Below are positions 8,468-16,757 of a stretch of DNA of 64,000 nucleotides, in pieces. Position 1 is the stretch's first letter, and each line of letters begins with the position of its first letter. The notes under the pieces were generated by a model that was not told the origin of the DNA, did no database searches, and was given only the letters and a program-made list of their open reading frames with translations. The stretch is from Oceanomicrobium pacificus (GTDB lineage: Bacteria > Pseudomonadota > Alphaproteobacteria > Rhodobacterales > Rhodobacteraceae), in the NCBI RefSeq assembly GCF_009833495.1, contig NZ_WUWG01000003.1:310001-374000 (forward strand), given 5' to 3'. A program made the position numbers and the translations under genes.

Positions 8468-9445
8468 TCAACCCTGTGGCGTCATCACACGCCGCGCCTG
8501 GCTGCGCCGCAGGCCCAACTGACGTTCGCGCCAGATGATGAAGAGCCCGGCCAGAATGATAAGCCCGGCCCCGAACATCATCGTGCGGGTCGGCACTTCC
8601 CCGAAGAGCGCATAGCCGATCACGAGCGCCATGAGCATCGAGACATATTCAAACGGCGCGATGACAGATGTGGGCGCATAGCGATAGCTCGAGGTCAGAA
8701 GGATCTGACCGATCCCGCCGAGAAGCCCCGACGAGACGAGCAGCAGCGCCTGCCGCGTGTCGGGGAAAGTCCAGCCGAAGGGCAGGGTCAGAAGCGACAG
8801 GACCGATGCCGCGACCGAGAAATAGAAGACGATGGCCGCCGTGTTCTCCGTCTGCACGAGCTTGCGGATGAAAACCTGTGCCAGCGCCATGAAAACCGCG
8901 CCCATGAGCGCCGCCATGGCACCGAGCGCCTCCCATTTGGACGCATCCTCGAAGGAGGAGACGGTCAGGCGCGGCGAGAGGACCACCGTCACACCGATCA
9001 GCCCGACCAGCACCGCCGTCAGGCGGAAAAGCCGCACTTCCTCGCCAAGGAACATGGCCGCGAAGATGACGATGAGCAGCGGCGCTGCGTAGCCGATGGC
9101 CGTCACTTCGGGCAGGGGCAGGAGCCCCAGTGCGGTGAATCCCATTGCCATGGCGGCGGTGCCGACGAGCCCCCGCCACAGGTGCCCCATCGGGTTCTGT
9201 GTCTCCAGCCCGTGACGCAGGTTGCCCTGCCAGACGAGCCAGCCGAGGATCACGGGAATGGCGAAGAAGGAGCGGAAGAAGACCGCCTCGCCCGGCGGAA
9301 TATCCGGTGCGGCGGCCTTGATGCAGGTGGCCATGGCCATGAAGACCGCGACGCTCAGCACCTTCAGCCCGATGCCGCGCATCGGCGCAGTCTGGCTGTC
9401 GTCCCCTGTGGCCGTTTCCGGTCCCGTCTTCGCCGTGTCGCTCAC
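8468..9445 (-). CDS. DMT superfamily (EamA) transporter
   Basis: A 325-aa inner-membrane protein with ten predicted helices arranged as two EamA repeats (about 28-158 and 175-305), preceded by a polar N-terminal tail. The family exports amino acids, nucleotides or other metabolites. The loop APDIPPGEAVFFRSFFAIP and the repeat-2 segment YAPTSVIAPFEYVSMLMAL are typical of the S-adenosylmethionine/metabolite exporter group common in Rhodobacterales. The start is a GTG that overlaps the aminotransferase stop as GTGA. Exporting a product linked to the aminotransferase is conceivable but unproven. Confidence 0.92.
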   Translation of the reverse strand: MSDTAKTGPETATGDDSQTAPMRGIGLKVLSVAVFMAMATCIKAAAPDIPPGEAVFFRSFFAIPVILGWLVWQGNLRHGLETQNPMGHLWRGLVGTAAMAMGFTALGLLPLPEVTAIGYAAPLLIVIFAAMFLGEEVRLFRLTAVLVGLIGVTVVLSPRLTVSSFEDASKWEALGAMAALMGAVFMALAQVFIRKLVQTENTAAIVFYFSVAASVLSLLTLPFGWTFPDTRQALLLVSSGLLGGIGQILLTSSYRYAPTSVIAPFEYVSMLMALVIGYALFGEVPTRTMMFGAGLIILAGLFIIWRERQLGLRRSQARRVMTPQG

Positions 9446-10818
9446 GCCAGCCCTTCGCTCCGCGCCCAGTCATGCGCCGCATTGAGCGCATCCTCGACCG
9501 GATCGAACAGTTCGTCCACTTCCGCCTCGGTGATGATCATCGGCGGGCAGAAGGCAAGGCTGTCTCCAATGGCGCGGCAGATCACGCCGCGCGCCGTCAG
9601 TTCGGCCGCCACCTTGGCACCGGTTAGCATCGGGCGGTCGAACATGCGGGTCGAGCCGTCGGGGCTGAGTTCCAGTGCCCCCATAAGCCCTGCATGGCGG
9701 GCCTGCCCGACCAGCGGATGGTCAGCCAGACGGTCGAGATGGGCTGCGAACCGCTTCGACACGCGTTTCACATGGCCCGGAATATCGTCGCGCTCGTAGA
9801 TTTCCAGCGTGCGGATGCCGACCGCGCAGCTGACCGGATGGCCGCCATAGGTGAAGCCATGCCCGAAGGAGCCGATCTTGCCGGTATTCTCCTCGATCGC
9901 GCTTGCCATATCCTCGCGGATGGCAACAGCCGAGAGCGGCGCGAAACCCGCCGTCAGCTGTTTGGCCATGGAAATCGAGTTCGGCACATAGCCGAAGCTC
10001 TGGCTGCCGAACCATTCTCCGGTGCGCCCGAAGCCGGTGATCACCTCGTCGGCGATCATCAGGATGTCGTATTTTTCGAGCACCGGCATCACGGCCTCGA
10101 AATAGCCCTCGGGCGGGACGATGACACCGCCCGCGCCGATCACCGGTTCGGCGATGAAGGCGGCAATCGTTTCGGGATCTTCGGCGAGGATCGTCTCTTC
10201 CAGTTCGCGTGCCAGCCGCGCGGAAAATTCAAGCTCGCTCTCGCCCGCCTCGGCTTCGCGCCAGTGATGCGGTGTGCGCAGGTGGGTGACGATGTCGAGC
10301 GGCAGGTCGAAATCGCGGTGGTTGTAGGGCAGGCCGGTCAGCGAGGCGCTGGCAATGGTGACGCCGTGATAGCCCTTCATCCGGCTCAGGAGCTTCTTCT
10401 TCTGCGGCTTGCCGCGGGCATTATTGTAGTACCAGGCCAGCTTGATCTGCGTGTCGTTCGCCTCCGATCCCGAGGACTGGTAGAGCACACGCGCCATGTT
10501 GCCCGGCGCCAGCGCCTTGATCTTCTCGGCCAGTTCCAGCGCCGTCTCGTGGCTGCGGCCGCTGAAGATATGATAATAGGGCAGCTTCGCCATCTGCTCG
10601 TTGGCCGCCTCGATCAGTTCGGCATTGTTGAAGCCGAGCCCGCAGCACCAGAGGCCGGCCATCGCCTCGATATAGGGCTTGCCGGTATCATCGAAGACCC
10701 GGATGCCCTCCCCGCGCGAGATCATCTGGACGCCGTTTTCCTTCAGCGCCATCGCGTTGGCATAGGGGTGCAGCAGGCTGTCGGTGTCCCGGGTCCGCGA
10801 GTTCGAGAGATCTGTCAT
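9442..10818 (-). CDS. Class III (omega) aminotransferase, PLP-dependent
   Basis: A 458-aa fold-type I PLP enzyme. The phosphate-binding SGSEAND is at 116-122, Asp257 in MIADEVITGFGRTG contacts the pyridine nitrogen, and Lys286 in ISMAKQLTAG is the Schiff-base lysine. This group moves an amino group from omega-amino acids or diamines (beta-alanine, putrescine, taurine) to pyruvate or a similar acceptor. The LWCCGLGFNN and YYHIFSGRSHE segments fit the putrescine/beta-alanine-pyruvate type. It heads a minus-strand run with a DMT exporter, DUF952 and pyrD. Specific substrate not resolved. Confidence 0.93.
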   Translation of the reverse strand: MTDLSNSRTRDTDSLLHPYANAMALKENGVQMISRGEGIRVFDDTGKPYIEAMAGLWCCGLGFNNAELIEAANEQMAKLPYYHIFSGRSHETALELAEKIKALAPGNMARVLYQSSGSEANDTQIKLAWYYNNARGKPQKKKLLSRMKGYHGVTIASASLTGLPYNHRDFDLPLDIVTHLRTPHHWREAEAGESELEFSARLARELEETILAEDPETIAAFIAEPVIGAGGVIVPPEGYFEAVMPVLEKYDILMIADEVITGFGRTGEWFGSQSFGYVPNSISMAKQLTAGFAPLSAVAIREDMASAIEENTGKIGSFGHGFTYGGHPVSCAVGIRTLEIYERDDIPGHVKRVSKRFAAHLDRLADHPLVGQARHAGLMGALELSPDGSTRMFDRPMLTGAKVAAELTARGVICRAIGDSLAFCPPMIITEAEVDELFDPVEDALNAAHDWARSEGLA

Positions 10819-10974
10819 GGTCCTGCTCCTATGGTCGGTGATTCTGCCGCGAGCATAGTGGAGTGCAGGCCGGATGACAGGGGGGCGGGCAAAGCTTTTC
10901 GCCGCTCGGCGGACGGGCGCGGACAGGGCAGGGTCCGGCCGTTGCGGTCCCTGCCGTCCGTCAGGCCAATCGGA

Positions 10975-11466
10975 TCAGCGCAGGCGCTGGTAGCGCACGA
11001 TGCGTGAACTGTAGAAACCGCCGCGCTTGACCGTGATCTGGCGCGGGATCAGGAGCGCCTGCTGGCCCGCATAGCCCGGCTGCCACGGCAGCCCGGTCAC
11101 CCCGCAAGCGACCTGACCGAGTGCAGCGCGCCCCGGGATGCGGTTGAAGAAGGCGACCGAATTGGCCACGACCGTGTCCCCGACGCGGGCATAGACGTCG
11201 CGCACGAAGCTTTCATTGTAGAGCGAGGCGCTGTTGTTGAGATAGGGCGCGATGGCCCCGCACAGCGCGAGCCGCCCATTGACCTCCCGCAACTCGCTGT
11301 AAATGTCCACGCCCCCCGAGCCGCCCTGGGTGATCTTGAAAATCTCCCAGTTGGCGCTGGCCGAAGACGGGTTGGCGGGTGCCTGCGTCACGGCCGAGAT
11401 TCCGCCACCGCCTCCGGCACAGGCGGCCGTCAGGATCAGGGGCAGGATCAGCAACCAGCGGGGCAT
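10975..11466 (-). CDS. Hypothetical lipoprotein (163 aa)
   Basis: Begins with a short lipoprotein signal peptide ending in LTAAC, with Cys16 the lipidated residue, then a Gly-rich linker. The rest is a compact periplasmic domain of about 120 residues holding two further cysteines (LALCGAI and GQVACGV) that could form a disulfide. I do not recognise the family; short proteins like this are common in Rhodobacteraceae. It stands alone between the aminotransferase operon and the divergent nucleotidase, with which it shares a 129-bp upstream region. Confidence 0.85.
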   Translation of the reverse strand: MPRWLLILPLILTAACAGGGGGISAVTQAPANPSSASANWEIFKITQGGSGGVDIYSELREVNGRLALCGAIAPYLNNSASLYNESFVRDVYARVGDTVVANSVAFFNRIPGRAALGQVACGVTGLPWQPGYAGQQALLIPRQITVKRGGFYSSRIVRYQRLR

Positions 11467-11595
11467 GGCGAACTCCTTTCACGTTTAGGGCAAACAAAGC
11501 GTAGTCGGAACCCGCGCGAGTTGCTAGCGTGGCGGGGGTGAGTCTCACGCGAATTTCAGTGGGCTTTCAATCGCATGACAAACGGGGAGCATAAA

Positions 11596-13170
11596 ATGAC
11601 ACGCACCTTTCTGATCGCGGCGTCCGCGCTGGCCATGACGGCTGCGGCGGCACATGCCGAATACAAACTGACCATTCTTCACACGAACGATTTCCACGCC
11701 CGGTTCGAGCCGATCAGCAAATATGATTCCGGCTGTTCCGAAGAGGACAATGCCGCGGGCGAATGTTTCGGCGGCTCTGCCCGCCTTGTGACGGCCGTGG
11801 AAGAGGCCCGCGCACGGGCAGAAAATCCGGTCCTGTTCGATGGCGGCGACCAGTTTCAGGGCACGCTGTTCTACACTTACTACAAGGGTCAGGTCGCGGC
11901 CGAGTTCATGAACAAGCTCGGCTATGACGCGATGACCGTGGGCAACCACGAATTCGATGACGGTCCGGAAGTGCTGCGCGGGTTCATCGACACGGTCGAA
12001 TTCCCGGTCCTGATGTCCAATGCCGATGTGAGCGGCGAGCCGCAACTGGCTGACGTCATCCAGAAATCCACGATCATCGAGCGCGGTGGTGAAAAGCTCG
12101 GCCTGATCGGTCTGACCCCGCAGGATACGGATGAACTGGCCAGCCCCGGCAAGAACATCATCTTCACCGATCCGGCTGACGCTGTGGCCGCGGAAGTGGC
12201 GAAACTCGAAGCCGAAGGCGTGAACAAGATCATCGTGCTCAGCCATTCCGGCTATGGCGTGGATCAGGAGGTGGCTGAGAAAGTGCCGCAGATCGACGTG
12301 ATCGTCGGCGGCCACTCCAACACGCTTCTGTCGAACACCAGCGACCGCGCGGCGGGCCCGTACCCGACCATGGTCGGCACCACCGCGATCGTGCAGGCCT
12401 ATGCCTATGGCAAGTTCCTCGGCGAATTGAACGTCACCTTCGATGATGACGGCAATATCGTCGAGGCGATGGGCGAGCCGCTCATCATGGACGGCAATGT
12501 GGTCGAGGATGAGGCCACCGTCGCCCGGATCAAGGAACTGGCCGGCCCGCTGGACGAGATCCGCAACAAGATCGTGGCCGAGTCCGCCGATGCGATCGAC
12601 GGTGCACGCGAAACCTGCCGCGCCGGTGAATGTGCCATGGGCAACCTTGTGGCAGATGCCATGCTCGCCCGCGTCGCCGATCAGGGTGTGGACATCGCCA
12701 TCCAGAACGGGGGCGGGCTGCGCGCGTCCATCGACGCAGGCGAAGTGACCATGGGCGAAGTGCTGACGGTGCTGCCGTTCCAGAACACGCTCGCCACCTT
12801 CCAGTTGAAAGGCGCGGATGTGATCGCGGCGCTGGAGAATGGCGTCAGCCAGATCGAGGAGGGCGCCGGGCGGTTCCCGCAGGTGGCCGGTCTCAGCTTC
12901 AAGTTCGACGCGGCGGCCGAGCCGGGCAGCCGGATTTCCGACGTGATGGTGATGAAGGACGGCGCGGCCAGCCCGATCGATCCGGACGCCACCTATGGCG
13001 TCGTGTCGAACAACTACATGCGCTCGGGCGGCGACGGCTACAAGGTCTTCGCCGAGGCGGCCATGAACGCCTATGATTACGGTCCAGGCCTTGAAGTCGT
13101 GGTGGCGGACTATCTGGCCGAGAATGCGCCCTATACGCCCTACACGGACGGCCGCATCGCCGCCAAGTAA
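11596..13170 (+). CDS. Secreted 5'-nucleotidase / bifunctional metallophosphatase (UshA-like)
   Basis: A 524-aa periplasmic phosphoesterase. I prefer the ATG at 11596, giving a clean Sec signal peptide with AHA cleavage near residue 21 and a GGGGAG ribosome site 7 nt upstream; an ATG at 11575 would add seven residues. The calcineurin-like metal core shows HTNDFHARFEP at 29-39, then GGDQFQGT, VGNHEFDDG, LSHSGYG and GGHSNTLL, supplying the Asp/His/Asn ligands. The C-terminal nucleotide-binding domain has NGGGLRASIDAG and a VVSNNYMRSGGDGYKVF ending. It dephosphorylates external nucleotides for phosphate and nucleoside uptake. One Cys pair (GCSEEDNAAGEC) may form a disulfide. Confidence 0.94.
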   Translation: MTRTFLIAASALAMTAAAAHAEYKLTILHTNDFHARFEPISKYDSGCSEEDNAAGECFGGSARLVTAVEEARARAENPVLFDGGDQFQGTLFYTYYKGQVAAEFMNKLGYDAMTVGNHEFDDGPEVLRGFIDTVEFPVLMSNADVSGEPQLADVIQKSTIIERGGEKLGLIGLTPQDTDELASPGKNIIFTDPADAVAAEVAKLEAEGVNKIIVLSHSGYGVDQEVAEKVPQIDVIVGGHSNTLLSNTSDRAAGPYPTMVGTTAIVQAYAYGKFLGELNVTFDDDGNIVEAMGEPLIMDGNVVEDEATVARIKELAGPLDEIRNKIVAESADAIDGARETCRAGECAMGNLVADAMLARVADQGVDIAIQNGGGLRASIDAGEVTMGEVLTVLPFQNTLATFQLKGADVIAALENGVSQIEEGAGRFPQVAGLSFKFDAAAEPGSRISDVMVMKDGAASPIDPDATYGVVSNNYMRSGGDGYKVFAEAAMNAYDYGPGLEVVVADYLAENAPYTPYTDGRIAAK

Positions 13171-13276
13171 GGCAGACTTGCAGTAACAATCGGGGCGCGC
13201 CGTCCGTCGGCGCGCCCTTTGCTTTGCCGGACCGGCCGGACTGGCGGCCGCGCACAGGCCGTTCTAGACTGGTGCC

Positions 13277-13978
13277 ATGTGCGGCCGATTTGCCATGACG
13301 CTGCCCGTCGATGCGATGGCGGGTCTCTTCGACGCGGTGCCCGATCCGGTCGCCGCCGAGATCCCCGTGCCGCGCTACAATGTCAGCCCGACCCAGACCA
13401 TCCCCGTGGTGACTGGCGACGCGGATGCAGGCCGCCGGATCGAGCCGCTGCGCTGGGGGTTCATCCCGCATTGGTACAAGACGAAGTCGGACGGGCCGCT
13501 CCTGATCAACGCGCGGGCCGAGACGCTGGCCGAGAAACCGGCCTTCCGAAAATCCGCACGGAGTCGGCGCTGCATCATTCCGGCCTCTGGTTTCTACGAA
13601 TGGAAGCGCGCCGGAGACGGGGGCAAGCAGCCCTTTTACATGCGCGATGCCCAGGCGCCGCTATTGGCCATGGCCGGCATCTGGCGCGACTGGACCGATG
13701 CAGAGGGGCAGGTCACGCGCAGCTGTGCCATCGTCACCTGTGCTGCCAACAAAGCGATGGCCGATCTTCACCACCGCATGCCGGTGCTGCTGGCCGCATC
13801 GGATTACGGGCTCTGGCTGGGCGAAGAGGGCCATGGCGCGGCACGGTTGATGGTGCCCGCGCCCGAGGATCAGCTGCTCTTCGAGGAGGCTGACAGGGCG
13901 CTCAACGGCGCACGGGTGGACCGGCCGTTCACGTCGAGTCAGGCGGCGGCTGAAACCGCCGGGCGCGCGGAAGGATGA
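13277..13978 (+). CDS. SRAP domain protein (YedK/HMCES), abasic-site DNA-protein crosslink enzyme
   Basis: A 233-aa SOS-response-associated peptidase. Cys2, exposed after removal of Met1, forms a thiazolidine crosslink with abasic sites in single-stranded DNA. The family's supporting residues are visible: NARAET at 78-83, Glu108 in GFYEW and His165 in LHHRMP. The N-terminus MCGRF is the diagnostic signature. It protects the replication fork from strand breaks. It is a single gene facing the convergent zinc-ribbon gene across a 355-bp gap. No LexA box is evident upstream. Confidence 0.95.
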   Translation: MCGRFAMTLPVDAMAGLFDAVPDPVAAEIPVPRYNVSPTQTIPVVTGDADAGRRIEPLRWGFIPHWYKTKSDGPLLINARAETLAEKPAFRKSARSRRCIIPASGFYEWKRAGDGGKQPFYMRDAQAPLLAMAGIWRDWTDAEGQVTRSCAIVTCAANKAMADLHHRMPVLLAASDYGLWLGEEGHGAARLMVPAPEDQLLFEEADRALNGARVDRPFTSSQAAAETAGRAEG

Positions 13979-14333
13979 CGTTGCGGCAGGACCGCCCGTG
14001 CCTTATTTCCGCCGCACAGCGCCCGGGGCGCTTTGCTCACACCGCCTGCGGTCAAATGTCTGATTTTTGCTGAAAATTTTAGCAGTCACCCGCACCTGTT
14101 TCCCACAGCCTGTGGATAAGTCGGGCGCGTCAATAGTCCCGAAAACCGCCGAATGACCAAATCGCAGCCCTAATCGCGCCCCAATTGAAGGTCAGATTCA
14201 GGATGCGTACGGGGGCAGTGTAGTGAGTAGCCCAGTGTAAATTTCGCTCCTGTACGCACCAGTCGGGCGCCCCCACCCGACGCCCCCAACTTCTTCCCAA
14301 AATGTCAGGATCGATGCCGCGCGGCTGAGCGCG
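13979..14333. other. 355-bp gene-free region between convergent genes, with a DnaA box and palindromes
   Basis: No supportable gene. It contains, in order: a GC-rich inverted repeat with T-run at 14018-14034 (possible weak terminator of the SRAP gene); an AT-rich near-palindrome at 14068-14084 with AAAATTTT at its centre; a consensus DnaA box TGTGGATAA at 14111-14119 facing a two-mismatch box TTTCCCACA at 14099-14107; inverted arms TGCGTAC at 14204-14210 and GTACGCA at 14252-14258; and a directly repeated CGCCCCCA around 14268-14288. Because both flanking genes end here, no promoter is expected, so these elements are unexplained. Confidence 0.6.
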
Positions 14334-15491
14334 TCACTGGCTCGTGGCCATGATGTAGCCAAGCGCGGCCGCCGCCAGCAGGCCGAGGATGACCGCGATG
14401 GTGATCTTGATCGCGCTGAACGGGCGCTCGCCCTCGACCGCGCCGGTGCGGCCGTTGACCACGAACCTGTAGGTGCGGCCGCGATACTTGTAAGCCGCCA
14501 CCCAGATCGGCAACAGCACATGTTTGAAGGTCACGTCGCGCACGTCGGTTTCCATCGCCGTGATGTCCTGCCGGTCGCCGCCAATGTCGAACTTCACGTC
14601 GCGCGTGATCATGGCCTGCATGATCTGGCGCGCCTCGCGGTAGCCGTCCTCCAGCGGGACGGTATAGCCCTCCGCCCGGAATCCGGCGAGGAAGGCCGGC
14701 TGGTAGGGTTCCATCGCCGACAGGTCCCAGGGCGCGATCCGGTCGGTATAGGCTTTGGGCAGCGAGGTGGAGGCCAGCACCAGCACATCGTCGAAAAACC
14801 GCGCAACCCGGCCCGACACTTTCCGCCAGCGCACTTTCTGCACGGTCTGCATTCTGGTGCGGGCCTTGCCGTCCACCATCACGCGGACCGGGCGCTGCTC
14901 GGTATAGACGGTGCCGCGGCGCCCGCGATAGCGCGTGGCCGTGTCCGCGTCATAGGTCCAGTAGGGGGCGTATATGCCCTGCATCCGGCGCCCCTTGCGG
15001 GCATAGTCCTTCAGCCCATTGGGCGCGAACCAGAGCCGCCCGAGCCAGCGCGTCATGGCGCTGCGGGCCTCTTCCTCCGATATGGCGAAGGGCAGGAGCC
15101 CGGCCGGCTTGATGTGGCGGTGCGCGCCCGTGTCGGTGACGATGGGCGATGCGCAGAACGGGCATTCGGCTGCATGTTCCGCCGGGTCGAATTCCACCTG
15201 CGCACCGCAGGAGGTGCATTGCACGACACGGGTTTCCTCGATCTCGGCCTCGGGCAGCGCGTCGCGGAGCGCGGCTTCGAAATCAAGCTCGACCATGCCG
15301 TCGCGCGCCTGCCACGGCCCGTCTTCGTCACTGCCGGCGATCGCTTCTTCATGCCCGCAATGGTCGCAAAGGAGCCGCGTGCTGCCGGGCAGGAACCGCA
15401 TGTCCGACCCGCAGGACGGGCAGGGAAAGCGATGTTCCACGATGCCCGTCGGGGCAGCGCTGTCGGACGGGGTGGCGGTCGCGTCGGCCAT
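14334..15491 (-). CDS. TFIIB-type zinc-ribbon membrane protein (YdjG-like)
   Basis: A 385-aa protein often mislabelled as primosomal protein N'. Two zinc ribbons stand at the N-terminus: Cys24/27/42/45 and Cys92/95/110/113. A long middle domain, rich in aromatic residues, follows (GIYAPYWTYDADTATRYRG). One membrane helix at about 362-381 anchors the C-terminus. The partner gene 15 bp upstream encodes an SPFH protein; in Bacillus subtilis the equivalents YdjG and YdjI act together in PspA-dependent membrane protection. I infer a similar membrane-stress role; no pspA is present here. The ribbons need not bind DNA. Confidence 0.85.
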   Translation of the reverse strand: MADATATPSDSAAPTGIVEHRFPCPSCGSDMRFLPGSTRLLCDHCGHEEAIAGSDEDGPWQARDGMVELDFEAALRDALPEAEIEETRVVQCTSCGAQVEFDPAEHAAECPFCASPIVTDTGAHRHIKPAGLLPFAISEEEARSAMTRWLGRLWFAPNGLKDYARKGRRMQGIYAPYWTYDADTATRYRGRRGTVYTEQRPVRVMVDGKARTRMQTVQKVRWRKVSGRVARFFDDVLVLASTSLPKAYTDRIAPWDLSAMEPYQPAFLAGFRAEGYTVPLEDGYREARQIMQAMITRDVKFDIGGDRQDITAMETDVRDVTFKHVLLPIWVAAYKYRGRTYRFVVNGRTGAVEGERPFSAIKITIAVILGLLAAAALGYIMATSQ

Positions 15492-15506
15492 GCGGGTGCC
15501 TGCCGG

Positions 15507-16643
15507 TCAGGCGCCGGGCGGAGGTGGCGGCATCACGGTGAAAAGCTGCGCGAGTTCAGAGATCTCGCCCGCTTGCGTCCAGCCGTCGAGGCCGGGCGAC
15601 CAGACGAGCGTATCCCGCGCCATGCCCCCCTCGGTCACCAGCCGGCCGAGTTCGGCGCGCGAGAAAGGCCCCTTGGTCGCGCCCTTTTCCGCAATATGCC
15701 AGACCTTTTCCACCGGCGGCGGGGGCGGAGGCGGCGGGGCTGCAGCGGCGGGCGGCTGCTGCGCGGCGGCAGGCGCTGCCCCCCATGGACCGCGCGCGGC
15801 CATCTGGCTGCCCATGGCCATGCCCATGCCCATGCCGAGCCCTGCGCCCATCCCGTTGCCGCCGGACGGATTGGCGGCGGCCTCGGTCATGGCTTCTGCC
15901 GCGCTGAATTGCGTATAGGCCCCCAGATCGCCCACGATCCCCATCGAGGTGCGCTTGTCGAGCGCGGCCTCCACCGCCGGCGGCAGAGAGATGTTCTCGA
16001 TATAGAAAGCGGGCATCTCCATCCCGTACTCCGCCAGTTCCGGGCTGACCTTGGAGGCGATGAGCTTGCCCAGATCCTCTGTGTTGGCGGCCATGTCGAG
16101 CACCGGAATGCCCGACCCCGCGATGGTGGCGGAGAAACGCGCCACGATGATGTTGCGGATCTGGTAGCTGATTTCGTCGGTCGTGAACTCGCCGTCCGTG
16201 CCGACGATTTCCTGCAGGAAACGCCCGGGATCGGAGACGCGGATCGTATAGGTGCCGAACGCGCGGATGCGCACCGGGCCGAATTCTGGGTCACGGCACA
16301 TGATCGGGTTCTTCGTGCCCCATTTGAGGTCCTGGAACCGGGTCGTGTTGACGAAGTAGATTTCCGATTTGAACGGGCTCTGGAACCCGTGGTCCCAATG
16401 CTGAAGCGTCGTCATGATCGGCATGTTGTTGGTCTCCAGCATGTAGAGACCCGGCGGGAACACGTCTGCAAGCTGGCCCTCATGCACGAAGACGGCGGCC
16501 TGCCCCTCCCGCACGGTGAGCTTGGCCCCGTATTTGATGGCATGCCCCTCGCGCTCGAACCGCCAGACAAGCGTGTCGCGCGTGTCATCCGTCCAGTGGA
16601 TGACATCGATGAATTCACCGGTCAGAAAATCGAGTATGCCCAC
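15507..16643 (-). CDS. SPFH-domain protein with C-terminal GYF_2 domain (YdjI-like)
   Basis: A 378-aa protein of the virion-core/YdjI group. The SPFH (band 7, stomatin-like) domain spans about residues 25-245 and mediates membrane microdomain assembly. A Met/Gly-rich stretch at about 264-285 and a run of prolines near 303-311 form a flexible linker to a GYF_2 domain at 314-365 (VWHIAEKGATKGPFS, WSPGLDGWTQ), which usually binds Pro-rich peptides. The C-terminus ends in its own PPPPP. There is no membrane helix, so recruitment probably uses the downstream zinc-ribbon membrane protein. Bacterial flotillin-like function in envelope stress is inferred from family and neighbours. Confidence 0.88.
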   Translation of the reverse strand: MGILDFLTGEFIDVIHWTDDTRDTLVWRFEREGHAIKYGAKLTVREGQAAVFVHEGQLADVFPPGLYMLETNNMPIMTTLQHWDHGFQSPFKSEIYFVNTTRFQDLKWGTKNPIMCRDPEFGPVRIRAFGTYTIRVSDPGRFLQEIVGTDGEFTTDEISYQIRNIIVARFSATIAGSGIPVLDMAANTEDLGKLIASKVSPELAEYGMEMPAFYIENISLPPAVEAALDKRTSMGIVGDLGAYTQFSAAEAMTEAAANPSGGNGMGAGLGMGMGMAMGSQMAARGPWGAAPAAAQQPPAAAAPPPPPPPPVEKVWHIAEKGATKGPFSRAELGRLVTEGGMARDTLVWSPGLDGWTQAGEISELAQLFTVMPPPPPGA

Positions 16644-16686
16644 AGGTGCCTCCCACGGCTTGAAAGAATGGCCCGTTCTGCTGCGC

Positions 16687-16714
16687 GGGTGCCGGGCACC
16701 CGGCTCAAGCCGGG
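16687..16714. repeat. Overlapping GC-rich palindromes (REP-like) between DUF2927 and SPFH genes
   Basis: Two overlapping hairpins lie in a 114-bp gap. The first is GGGTGCC/GGCACCC at 16687-16701 with a 1-nt centre, the second CCCGGCT/AGCCGGG at 16699-16714 with a 2-nt loop. Such back-to-back GC palindromes resemble dispersed REP-type intergenic repeats and may stabilise mRNA or end transcription. No T-run is present, and copy number elsewhere in the genome cannot be judged. Confidence 0.5.
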
Positions 16715-16757
16715 CATTGACCCGGCCAGACGCCGGACGCCCATCAGAATATGCGCA

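Noticed and set aside
8435-8471. TTG start extending the DUF952 protein
   Set aside because: The ATG at 8435 has a better ribosome site and begins the conserved domain.
7379-9799. 806-codon frame opposite pyrD, DUF952 and the EamA exporter
   Set aside because: Spans several real genes on the other strand, Arg/Pro/Ser-rich composition, no ribosome site or motif.
14050-14130. Chromosomal replication origin
   Set aside because: Only one consensus and one degenerate DnaA box, no dnaA, gidA, parAB or hemE nearby; kept as an unexplained element only.
14334-15491. Annotation as primosomal protein N' / helicase
   Set aside because: Only the zinc-ribbon cysteines support it; there is no helicase motif, and a C-terminal membrane helix argues against it.
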